Origin: Desulfosporosinus sp.
Lineage (GTDB): Bacteria > Bacillota > Desulfitobacteriia > Desulfitobacteriales > Desulfitobacteriaceae
Direction: 5' to 3'
NCBI GenBank assembly: GCA_003513495.1
Contig: DOPM01000025.1
Coordinates: 36,739 to 100,738, forward strand
DNA: 64,000 bases
The stretch's first letter is position 1. Every line of letters starts with the position of its first letter. The notes below the pieces were generated by a model that saw only the letters and a program-made list of their open reading frames with translations, was not told the DNA's origin and made no database searches. Of this stretch, positions 1-7,286 are shown in pieces. Made by a program: the position numbers and the translations under genes.

Positions 1-255
1 TACATGAAGAAGTAGTTTCCAAAAACTTAAGGGACGACCTAAGTCAACAACCAATAAACCCAAACCGATTATAATAGTAACAATGGCAATTAAGACCCCG
101 GACCGAATCACCTTGGGATACTGATTTTTGCTAAAAAGATCCGTCAAGGAAGCAGTTAAGAAGGCTCCTCCCGCGATCCCAGCTAAGAATAAATAAAAAG
201 CTATAGGTCCGCCCCATGCGATTTCATTGGTACTCACACCCCAAATGACATCCAC
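1..255 (-). CDS. NrfD/DmsC-like membrane subunit, N-terminal part (runs off left edge)
   Basis: An 85-codon open frame starts with GTG at 255, directly after the TAA stop of the ferredoxin subunit, and runs out of the window. A GGTGAGG-like ribosome site precedes it. The product begins VDVIWGVSTNEIAWGGPIAF, followed by one hydrophobic helix, a short polar loop, and a second helix ending in DLGRP. That layout is typical of NrfD/PsrC-type quinol-interacting anchors of molybdoenzymes. It would link the extracytoplasmic molybdoenzyme and its Fe-S subunit to the menaquinone pool. Only the first two membrane helices are visible, so the exact subfamily is unresolved. Confidence 0.8.
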   Translation of the reverse strand, partial: MDVIWGVSTNEIAWGGPIAFYLFLAGIAGGAFLTASLTDLFSKNQYPKVIRSGVLIAIVTIIIGLGLLVVDLGRPLSFWKLLLHV

Positions 256-819
256 TTACCTCACCACCCCTTCATAAATGTAATAAACACGGGGGCTGGT
301 TCCCAATTCAGGTTTACGAACTTCCCCTTTATGCTTTGTTAAGAACTGTGAAGCCTCACTCAAGGGATCATTAAGGTCGCCAAACATTAAAGCACTTCCT
401 ACACAAGTCGAAACGCACGCTGGTTTTTCTCCTTTAGAAACCTTTGACTCGTAACAGAACGTGCATTTGTCCACCACACCTGTTTCCTTATTGAGAAAAC
501 GAGCATTATAAGGGCAAGCAGCCATACAATACATACAGCCAACACACTTATCAACATCGACTAAGACAACTCCGTCTTCATTGTAGTAAGAAGCTTTTGT
601 CGGGCAAACGCTGACACAGGGTGCCTTTTGGCACATTTGACAAGCTTCCTTAATAAAAAACAGCGAAACATTTGGATACGTACCCTTTAGTTCAGTGGCA
701 GGGGTCTTTGTTCTATACTGTCCTTCTGGAACATTGTTTTCGAACTTACAAGCAACTGTACAAGCTTGACAGCCGATACACTTGGCAAGATTAATGATCA
801 TAGTATACTTCTTAGCCAA
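256..819 (-). CDS. 4Fe-4S ferredoxin-type electron-transfer subunit of molybdoenzyme (DmsB/PhsB/NrfC-like)
   Basis: About 187 residues with four cysteine clusters in the DmsB/PsrB order: CIGCQACTVAC near the N-terminus, CQMCQKAPCVSVCP, CVGCMYCMAACP, and CTFC with a later CVSTC. The family carries electrons between the quinol-linked membrane subunit and the molybdopterin subunit. I prefer the TTG start at 819 because an AGAAGG site lies about 8 nt upstream. A GTG at 828 in the same frame would sit on the ribosome site itself. The 5' end overlaps the end of the TorD gene, so the two are probably translationally coupled. It has no signal peptide, which fits co-export with the Tat-signal catalytic subunit. 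Confidence 0.9.
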   Translation of the reverse strand: MAKKYTMIINLAKCIGCQACTVACKFENNVPEGQYRTKTPATELKGTYPNVSLFFIKEACQMCQKAPCVSVCPTKASYYNEDGVVLVDVDKCVGCMYCMAACPYNARFLNKETGVVDKCTFCYESKVSKGEKPACVSTCVGSALMFGDLNDPLSEASQFLTKHKGEVRKPELGTSPRVYYIYEGVVR

Positions 820-1390
820 CAAAATCACCTTCTTTCTGTAAATTTAGAAGTCTTACTTCAAGAATCTTGGCAACTTCAGAGTAGACCGGACGACCAGACG
901 TTTTAATCCTAGGCAAAATACACTTTAAAAAAGGTTCTAAATGTTTAGTGCTAAAATCCTTTAATAAATCATCCTGTCCATTTTGGGCTAGCAAGGCACA
1001 GAATTCTAATTCCACCGCTAGATGATCGGGAAGCTCTCCACTTTTTTCTCCCATTACATATCCGCACTTAGTGTAGAATCGTTTTACATTGGACGCTTCT
1101 TTACCAAGAACAAGACCTTCTTTCCCTAAGTAAACAGAGGCATAAGGAGAGGCTTCAACCATGCCCGTCTCGAAAAGGGGAATATAGTGTTCCCATAAAG
1201 CATTGAGACGCTCTTCTCCCGGAGGAAGTTGTTTACAAAAGGCCGTTAATTTCTGAATAGATTCTATTTCGGGAATTACGTCAGACCAGAGATCAATTAA
1301 CTCTTCTAAATGATTAGAGACATCTTGATTTGGGCGATGAAATATAGCTGCAAAGGACAAGTATAGTTCGGCAACCAAGCTGTTGTCCAT
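812..1390 (-). CDS. TorD/DmsD-family molybdoenzyme maturation chaperone
   Basis: 192 residues, all-helical in appearance, with the TorD-family pattern of a YLGKEG segment followed by PDHLAVELEF in the C-terminal half. These cytoplasmic chaperones bind the Tat signal of the partner molybdoenzyme and hold it for cofactor insertion before export. The start ATG overlaps the stop of the catalytic subunit gene (TGATG), and its own end overlaps the ferredoxin subunit start. It therefore sits as the second gene of a tightly coupled oxidoreductase unit and is presumably dedicated to the adjacent Tat substrate. Confidence 0.9.
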   Translation of the reverse strand: MDNSLVAELYLSFAAIFHRPNQDVSNHLEELIDLWSDVIPEIESIQKLTAFCKQLPPGEERLNALWEHYIPLFETGMVEASPYASVYLGKEGLVLGKEASNVKRFYTKCGYVMGEKSGELPDHLAVELEFCALLAQNGQDDLLKDFSTKHLEPFLKCILPRIKTSGRPVYSEVAKILEVRLLNLQKEGDFVG

Positions 1391-3639
1391 CAGGCTTTCC
1401 GAACCCTTACAAAGGTTGTCGAGGTAACCGCATTGCCTACAATGCCAATTTCATTTGAAATTAAGTTATTACCATTAATACCTTTACCAAAAGCTCTTTT
1501 TAATTCGGGCGAAATCCTTCCAAAACCGTGATAACAGAAAACCGAATCTGGCCGAATTCCTTCCGTCATTTTCAACTTGCCCTTTTGTTCATAATTACCA
1601 GCAGAGATTACAATGTCATCTCCGTCTTTTAAGTCAAGTTTTCTACAGCTCACTGGATTCATCCACAAGGTATTGGTTGGCATTAATTCATTCAGGATCG
1701 GAACATTGGCCGTTCCGGCATTTGTGTGTACAGCTACTTTACCCTGGACAAAACGAAAGGTTCCTTCTTCTGGCTGAGGATGACTAAAATAGTTTGGGAC
1801 ACCCTGTTTTGTTGCTTCTTCTACGTGTTCTGAGAAGATTTCGATCTTTTTACTTGGAGTTGACAAAACGTTATCCAAAGATGCTTTGGAGTCGTTTTCT
1901 CGAATATAGAACCCTTTCATCCCTGAGGGAGTCCAAACCCCTATTTCTTTCATTTTCTCAAAGGTTAAGCGAGTTGGCGCTAGTTGTTGATTGATAAAGT
2001 CTGCCATATCCTCAAAGCCGAAATAATCTCCCAGACCCATTCTTTCTCCAAGCTCTTTATAAATCTGCCAGTAGGGTTTGGTATCCGGATATACTAGCGG
2101 TACAGCAGGTTGTCTTATGACATATTTAGGGGTCAAGCCCGACATATCGAAAATTGGTTCATAACGTTCTAAATAGGTGCATTCCGGTAATATCACATCC
2201 GAAAAATAAGCGGTATCCGTCATATAGACATCACAGGTAACCAAAAGATCCAGCTTTTTGAAGGCCTCCAAAACCCTCGGACTGTCAGTAAGCGATATAT
2301 AGGGATTAAATCGATGCACTAGCCATGCTCGAATAGGATAGGGCTCTTCAGTTAAAATGCTCTCGATAATTTTCCCGACAGCACCATCATAAGCAGGGAT
2401 GATTTGCCCGGGTGTTCCCTTAACTCCTGTTCCGTCAATTCGTCCCTTAATAGGCGTGGGGAAACCTGGTTGCGCCACGCCCCCCAATCCTTCTGCATTA
2501 CCAGCTAGATCAGGAAAATTCTTTAAGAAGTTAGCCGGTTTGGTTTTGTAATACCCCCCTGGAACTTCTAAGTTTCCTATCATCATATTTACGATTAAAA
2601 TAGCTCGGCGCAGTTGGTAATCATTCGGTGTATAAGCAGTTCGCCAACCAAAGTCTAAAATAGCGTTTGGCTTAGCTGCAGCAAATTCCCTGGTGATCCG
2701 TATAATTGTGTCTTTGGAAATGCCTGTCTCTTTTTCTGCCCATTCCGGAGTTTTATCCTTAACCTCTTCAGCCCATTTCTCAAAGCCTTCCGAATAGTGG
2801 GTAATAAAGTCTTGATCATAGAGGTTTTCTTCAATCATGATATTAGCCATAGCCATTACAAAAGCTAAATCGGTGGTCCCTTTGATCGGGAGCCATTCTC
2901 CTTTTGCGGCAGTTATACTAAAACGCGGATCAAGTACGACCAGTTTAGCCCCTTTACTAAGGGCTTTGGAAACAGCTCTGGTCTGAGCAACATGAATTCC
3001 CTCAAACCAGTTTCGGCCGATGGAGATAAGATACTTAGTATTGGCATAATCTGCTTGAATCCCTTCAGTTCCAAAGGTCGTGTCTAAGGCCACGGATCGA
3101 GTCATTGGACAGGTTGCTTCATGTGAAAACACATTAGGGGAACCCAAAGCTCTACCAATCGATCGAAAAAACCAATCGTGAGGTCCTTTACGACTAGCCA
3201 AAGCGATTGCCTCTCCACCAAATTGGTCTTTCACATTATACAATTTATCCGTTATATAGGTGTAGGCTTCGTCCCAACTTACCTCTTTGAATTTGCCTTC
3301 ACCTCGTTCACCCGTCCGAATCATTGGTTTCTTAATCCGTTGGGGGTCATACAGCAATGAGGGACCTGCGTTTCCTCTAGCACAGATTACGCCGCCAAAC
3401 GCCGTATCATCTGGATGACCCTCGATTTTGCAGACTTTACCGTCTTTGACTTTAACAGCAATTGGGCACTGGTTTCGGCACATTTCACAGGCAGAAAAAA
3501 CAGTTGCTTCTTCCCCTTCCGCCCTTGTGGCTCCAGCTTTGAGAGGGCTATGTTTACTAAAGGTTCCGAACCCCCCCACCAGTGCCGCCGTAGCGCCTGT
3601 TCCATATAGTATACCTTTTAAGAAATTTCTTCGTTTCAT
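1390..3639 (-). CDS. Tat-exported molybdopterin oxidoreductase catalytic subunit (PhsA/PsrA-like)
   Basis: 749 residues. The N-terminus MKRRNFLKGILYGTGATAAL is a twin-arginine signal. A [4Fe-4S] motif follows as C51-x2-C54-x3-C58-x27-C86, then the molybdopterin domains. Cys177, in HEATCPMTRS, is where a cysteine Mo ligand is expected in the PhsA/PsrA/TtrA branch of the DMSO reductase family. The C-terminal domain (near MPTNTLWMNPVSCRKL) is the molydopterin-dinucleotide-binding fold. Neighbours are a TorD chaperone, a four-cluster ferredoxin subunit and an NrfD anchor. Polysulfide, thiosulfate or tetrathionate are plausible substrates because rhodanese lipoproteins flank the operon. Sequence alone does not settle the substrate. 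Confidence 0.88.
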   Translation of the reverse strand: MKRRNFLKGILYGTGATAALVGGFGTFSKHSPLKAGATRAEGEEATVFSACEMCRNQCPIAVKVKDGKVCKIEGHPDDTAFGGVICARGNAGPSLLYDPQRIKKPMIRTGERGEGKFKEVSWDEAYTYITDKLYNVKDQFGGEAIALASRKGPHDWFFRSIGRALGSPNVFSHEATCPMTRSVALDTTFGTEGIQADYANTKYLISIGRNWFEGIHVAQTRAVSKALSKGAKLVVLDPRFSITAAKGEWLPIKGTTDLAFVMAMANIMIEENLYDQDFITHYSEGFEKWAEEVKDKTPEWAEKETGISKDTIIRITREFAAAKPNAILDFGWRTAYTPNDYQLRRAILIVNMMIGNLEVPGGYYKTKPANFLKNFPDLAGNAEGLGGVAQPGFPTPIKGRIDGTGVKGTPGQIIPAYDGAVGKIIESILTEEPYPIRAWLVHRFNPYISLTDSPRVLEAFKKLDLLVTCDVYMTDTAYFSDVILPECTYLERYEPIFDMSGLTPKYVIRQPAVPLVYPDTKPYWQIYKELGERMGLGDYFGFEDMADFINQQLAPTRLTFEKMKEIGVWTPSGMKGFYIRENDSKASLDNVLSTPSKKIEIFSEHVEEATKQGVPNYFSHPQPEEGTFRFVQGKVAVHTNAGTANVPILNELMPTNTLWMNPVSCRKLDLKDGDDIVISAGNYEQKGKLKMTEGIRPDSVFCYHGFGRISPELKRAFGKGINGNNLISNEIGIVGNAVTSTTFVRVRKA

Positions 3640-3672
3640 GGTTTCCCTCCATTCATCACAGCATCATTTACT

Positions 3673-4284
3673 CTAACAGCCGCCTACCATTTCCTGGACC
3701 TCGGGTTTCGGCCCTGCAGTATTGCTCCCGCCAGCATTGGGGTCACCGTTGGGGATATCCGCGCTGCTGCTACCTGCAGAGCTGACAATCCCTCTCCATT
3801 GCAGCATGCCTCCATCTAAGACTTTGACTTTGTTTGGGTCATAGCCCTTCTCCACTAGAACATGCCACCCTGATTCTGCACGACTGCCATTAAGATCAAT
3901 TAATACGATATCTTTTTCCTTGCTGATCTGGTTTAAGGTGTTTTCTAGATTAGCCAAAGGTCTGTTAAGTGCCATCTTGATGTGCCCAGTGGCGAATTCT
4001 CTGGGTTCCCTGACATCAATTAACTGCCATCCTTTATCATCCTCTAAGGCTGCCTCTAAATCATCGACCGATACGTTAGCTGAAGCCGGTATTGGGTCAG
4101 TGGAAGCTTGTACTGGTTGGGATGAATTTTGGTTAACGTTAGCCGCCGGATCTTGCCCCGAATCGACTGTGCCTACCGGTGTCGGGCTATTGCCGCAACC
4201 GACTAAAAAAGTCATGCTAAAACTTATTAGCAATAAATAGATAATGGACATACCGACAAATCCGTACTTAGACTTAGCTTTCAA
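3673..4284 (-). CDS. Rhodanese-like lipoprotein with degenerate active-site loop
   Basis: 203 residues starting at a TTG with GAGGAGGGC upstream. The signal peptide ends in the lipobox LVGC, so the protein is a surface lipoprotein. A low-complexity linker follows, then one rhodanese domain from about residue 70 (LIDVREPREFATGHI, then VKVLDGGMLQWRG). At the catalytic loop, where active rhodaneses have a cysteine (CxxGxR), this protein reads IDLNGSRAES, with aspartate in the cysteine position, so sulfur transfer by the usual mechanism is unlikely. The C-terminus ends MVGGC, an isolated terminal cysteine. It lies 33 bp upstream of the molybdoenzyme gene in the same orientation and is probably the first gene of that operon. 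Confidence 0.85.
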   Translation of the reverse strand: MKAKSKYGFVGMSIIYLLLISFSMTFLVGCGNSPTPVGTVDSGQDPAANVNQNSSQPVQASTDPIPASANVSVDDLEAALEDDKGWQLIDVREPREFATGHIKMALNRPLANLENTLNQISKEKDIVLIDLNGSRAESGWHVLVEKGYDPNKVKVLDGGMLQWRGIVSSAGSSSADIPNGDPNAGGSNTAGPKPEVQEMVGGC

Positions 4285-4691
4285 CTCTCTTGCCCTCCTC
4301 TTAATAACTTTTTCACAAGTCTAAACAAGATAATTCTTGCAAAAGAACTACACAATATTATTCTCTAAATATAACTTTTCTCCTGCCATTATCGTTTTAT
4401 GTACCCATTTCTTAATTTTATAAGTTAATAACCAAATACTATAGGGTTATTTATTATTTTTATAAGTATATAAACAAATTTTATAGGTTAATTATTTAAT
4501 TCTTTTAAGTATAATTCCACGAAAACAGTAAGTTTTTAATCTTATTTGTTAAGGTTATAGGATTATAGCAATCGTTTATAGGCTTAAATCTATTGTGATA
4601 GAGGATTTTTTCACATAGACGTTGAATATTTAAGTTTAAATGCACATTCTAGTCAAATAGAATGTAGCTCGAATTTGAAAGGATGTTAAAC
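4285..4691. promoter_or_regulatory. AT-rich divergent promoter region between the two rhodanese lipoproteins
   Basis: About 400 bp with no credible ORF. It must hold the promoters for the minus-strand oxidoreductase operon and the plus-strand tandem rhodanese gene. Several variants of TATAGGNTTA recur (near 4440, 4483, 4556 and 4578). An imperfect inverted repeat CTATTGTGA (4590-4598) / TCACATAG (4611-4618) lies about 70 bp before the plus-strand start. The 12-nt gap is too wide for a CRP/FNR site. I see no promoter hexamers good enough to call. Confidence 0.4.
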
Positions 4692-5693
4692 ATGCTAAAG
4701 AGAAAGTTATCCTCCATCTTGTCCCTCTTTGTAATTACCGGTTTTCTCGTTACTGGATGTGGTCAAGCACAGCCAGCTGTCACAACTCCTTCTGATCCAC
4801 CCGCAAAGACCACTACTTCCGCTCCTGCTGAAGATCCGGCAAAAGCGATTAAAGGGGCTGTTGAGACTTATTTCACTGACCTTGGCTCCAGTGTTAAGAA
4901 TTCTTATAAGATTCCCGAGAAAGATTTAATGACCGAACTTGATAAAAACCCAGATAAATATGTAGTATTGGATATTCGTAAAGCAGATGCCTATGCTAAA
5001 GGGCATATCAAGGGAGCTATTAACGTACCCTATGGTCCTGAAATTGCTAAAAACTTAGAAAACATTCGTGCAATAGCCCAGGATAAAACCTTAATTGTTG
5101 CTTGCTATACCGGGCAAACTGCTGGGCAAACGGACTCCCTGCTTAACGTTGCCGGAATAAAAACTCTCTCCTTAAACTCTGGCATGGGTGGCAGCGGTAC
5201 TCCAGGCTTTGAAAACAGAGGCTGGTTGGGACAGAAGTTTCCAACCGTAACAGAGCCGACATTAATGCCGACAGTACCTGCAGTTGCAAGCAAGAGCAAA
5301 GCCGTCGATGAGGCGGTTCAGAAGTATTTTTACGAATTGCCGAAAGACTCCTATAAGATTGATCTCCCAGTTATGAAAGATGCTCTAGCTAAAGAAGCTG
5401 ACAAATACTACCTTGTTGATGTTCGTAAAGCAGAAGACTTCGCCAAAGGGCACATTAAAGGTGCTGTAAATATTCCCTACGGTCCTGAAATTGCGAAAAA
5501 CCTAGATTCTATTAAAGAAAATAGTAAAGGCAAAACTGTCGTAGTCTATTGTTATACTGGCCAAACAGCTGGACAGACCGATTCCTTGTTAAATATCTAT
5601 GGCATCCCTACTAAGAGCTTAAATTTCGGATTCGGGATGGCCGGATTTAGCAAAGGTTGGAGCGCCGATAAATCCTACGAAGTTGTTCAGTAA
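4692..5693 (+). CDS. Tandem rhodanese-domain lipoprotein
   Basis: 333 residues from ATG 4692, placed 9 nt after GAAAGG. The ATG at 4683 would overlap that site. The signal peptide ends in the lipobox LVTGC, followed by a Pro/Thr/Ala linker. Two homologous rhodanese domains follow, each with a VLDIRKADAYAKGHIKGA-like CH2A segment, YGPEIAKNL, and the intact catalytic loop CYTGQTAGQTDSLLN. The duplication is internal and recent enough that the loops are nearly identical. The protein is probably anchored outside the membrane and handles sulfane sulfur. It is divergent from a molybdoenzyme operon that begins with a cysteine-less rhodanese lipoprotein, suggesting a shared sulfur-delivery role. A perfect hairpin follows the gene. 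Confidence 0.9.
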   Translation: MLKRKLSSILSLFVITGFLVTGCGQAQPAVTTPSDPPAKTTTSAPAEDPAKAIKGAVETYFTDLGSSVKNSYKIPEKDLMTELDKNPDKYVVLDIRKADAYAKGHIKGAINVPYGPEIAKNLENIRAIAQDKTLIVACYTGQTAGQTDSLLNVAGIKTLSLNSGMGGSGTPGFENRGWLGQKFPTVTEPTLMPTVPAVASKSKAVDEAVQKYFYELPKDSYKIDLPVMKDALAKEADKYYLVDVRKAEDFAKGHIKGAVNIPYGPEIAKNLDSIKENSKGKTVVVYCYTGQTAGQTDSLLNIYGIPTKSLNFGFGMAGFSKGWSADKSYEVVQ

Positions 5694-5726
5694 TTAGTTA
5701 AATCACCCAAAAGCAGAAGGGGTATA

Positions 5727-5775
5727 AACTAAACGAAAGAAGAGATGGCTGTGCCGTCTCTTCTTTCGTTTAGTT
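5727..5775 (+). terminator. Perfect 19-bp hairpin after the tandem rhodanese gene
   Basis: Arms 5727-5745 and 5757-5775 (AACTAAACGAAAGAAGAGA and its exact complement) enclose an 11-nt loop that itself contains GGC/GCC. The stem lies 34 bp past the stop codon. The U-rich stretch lies within the right arm rather than after it, so this is a probable terminator or RNA-stabilising hairpin. Confidence 0.6.
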
Positions 5776-5960
5776 CGTGAACCATTTAGGTAATTTCAAT
5801 TTACCAAAATCGGAGAGAGAAAGCCTCATCATGCAGTCCTAATCTAATTTGTCGGATACGGGTAAGTTAGAGTACAATATAGTTTATGGGGTAATAGTGA
5901 TTGAATGGATTAATGTATAGAGAAAGTAACGGAAAGTAACGGAAGGTAAGGAAGGTAATT

Positions 5961-7133
5961 ATGTTTGAAGAAAACGAAAACATTACTCGCATAACTATTG
6001 ATGGTAAAGAATTTATCCTTATTGGAACTGCACATGTGTCAAAACACAGCGCCGATCTAGTCAAGGAGGTAATTGACTTTGAAAAACCCGACTCTGTCTG
6101 TATAGAATTAGATGAACCGCGCTATAAAACGATTGTCGAAGGCAACAAGTGGAAAGAGACTGATATTTTTAAGATTATCAAAGAAAAGAAAGCGACGTTA
6201 CTTTTGATTAATCTTGTCATATCCTCCTTCCAAAAAAGGATCGCCAAACAATTTGGGATTAATGCTGGACAAGAAATGATTCAAGGTGCTGAATCCGCAA
6301 AAGAAATTGGGGCAAACCTAGTACTAGCCGATAGAAATATTCAAGTAACCTTTGCTAGGATTTGGCAAGGAGTAGGTTTTTGGGGGAAAGCAAAGCTTCT
6401 GACGGGGATCTTCGCTAGCATTTTCGATGATGAAGATATTTCAGAAGAAGATCTGGAAAAAATGAAATCTCAAGATATGCTTAATACCATACTGAATGAG
6501 TTCACTGTGAATTTTCCTAAATTAAAAATTCCTCTCATTGATGAGCGAGATCAATACTTATCCCAAAAAATTAAGGAGGCTCCTGGAAACAAGGTTGTTG
6601 CAGTCTTAGGTGCTGCACATGTTCCTGGTATTAAAGAAGAGCTGCATAAGGAACATGATTTAGCACGCTTATCACAGATACCAGCTCCTTCTAAGGCTCT
6701 TAAAGTTATCGGTTGGTCAATTCCTCTCCTTATAGTCGCCGTTATTATCTATACCTTTATAGCAAATCCCACAGCAGGAATCCAACAAACCATAAGTTGG
6801 GTACTATGGACTGGATCATTTGCAGCCCTCGGGACTGCACTTGCTTTTGGACATCCCCTTACCATTCTTACTGCCTTTGTTGTAGCTCCCATAACCACCC
6901 TACACCCCCTCATTGCGGCAGGCTGGTTCGCAGGAATTGTACAAGCCTATCTCCGCCGACCTAGTGTAAGAGACTTTGAAAATCTTTCCGAGGACGTCTT
7001 TAGTCTTAAAGGTTTTTGGAATAATAAGGTAACACGTATTCTAATTATCGTTACTTTAGCAAACTTAGGCGGCTCAATTGGCACCTTAATTGGTGGAGCT
7101 GATGTCGTTCGGTTATTTCTCCAAAACTTTTAA
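5961..7133 (+). CDS. TraB/PrgY-family protein with C-terminal membrane domain
   Basis: 390 residues, ATG after AAGGAAGG. The N-terminal two-thirds carries TraB-family signatures: LIGTAHVSKHSADLV near residue 17, VCIELDEPRY near 47, and VLGAAHVPGI near 215. The last third has about four hydrophobic segments, including LKVIGWSIPLLIVAVIIYTF. The family, typified by the enterococcal pheromone-shutdown protein, has conserved GxxH and Glu residues resembling a metalloprotease-like active site. Its biochemical role in most bacteria is unknown. The gene stands alone with its own hairpin downstream. Confidence 0.85.
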   Translation: MFEENENITRITIDGKEFILIGTAHVSKHSADLVKEVIDFEKPDSVCIELDEPRYKTIVEGNKWKETDIFKIIKEKKATLLLINLVISSFQKRIAKQFGINAGQEMIQGAESAKEIGANLVLADRNIQVTFARIWQGVGFWGKAKLLTGIFASIFDDEDISEEDLEKMKSQDMLNTILNEFTVNFPKLKIPLIDERDQYLSQKIKEAPGNKVVAVLGAAHVPGIKEELHKEHDLARLSQIPAPSKALKVIGWSIPLLIVAVIIYTFIANPTAGIQQTISWVLWTGSFAALGTALAFGHPLTILTAFVVAPITTLHPLIAAGWFAGIVQAYLRRPSVRDFENLSEDVFSLKGFWNNKVTRILIIVTLANLGGSIGTLIGGADVVRLFLQNF

Positions 7134-7142
7134 AGTAGCCTT

Positions 7143-7191
7143 AAGAAACTCCCCCCTATGGCAATTCCATTGCTTTAGAGGGGAGTTTCTT
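7143..7191. terminator. Bidirectional terminator between traB-like gene and acs
   Basis: Arms AAGAAACTCCCC (7143-7154) and GGGGAGTTTCTT (7180-7191) are exact complements. The hairpin starts 10 bp after the TraB-family stop codon and lies downstream of the convergent acetyl-CoA synthetase gene. Confidence 0.75.
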
Positions 7192-7214
7192 ATGCTTGTA
7201 GAAGGATCATAAAA

Positions 7215-7286
7215 CTAATATTTACAGGGTAAAAATGCAACCTGATTTCGCCCATTGGCTTTCGCTTGATATAAGGCCATATCAAC
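7215..7286 (-). pseudogene. C-terminal scrap of a GGDEF (diguanylate cyclase) gene
   Basis: Just past and slightly overlapping the acs stop, in a different frame, 23 codons read VDMALYQAKANGRNQVAFLP followed by CKY and a TAG stop. This is the diagnostic C-terminal helix and strand of GGDEF domains (usual form ADxALYxAKxxGRN). Nothing upstream in this frame is GGDEF-like, since an in-frame TAG lies a few codons before it. I read it as the residue of a deleted or displaced cyclase gene rather than a functional gene. Confidence 0.7.

Noticed and set aside
3387..3676. Three overlapping ORFs over the 5' end of the molybdoenzyme gene
   Set aside because: The real frame there encodes a Tat signal and Fe-S motif; the others have no ribosome site or family features.
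4590..4618. CRP/FNR-like site in the TGTGA...TCACA sequence
   Set aside because: The half-sites are 12 bp apart instead of the 6 bp needed for CRP, and the FNR core TTGAT/ATCAA is absent.
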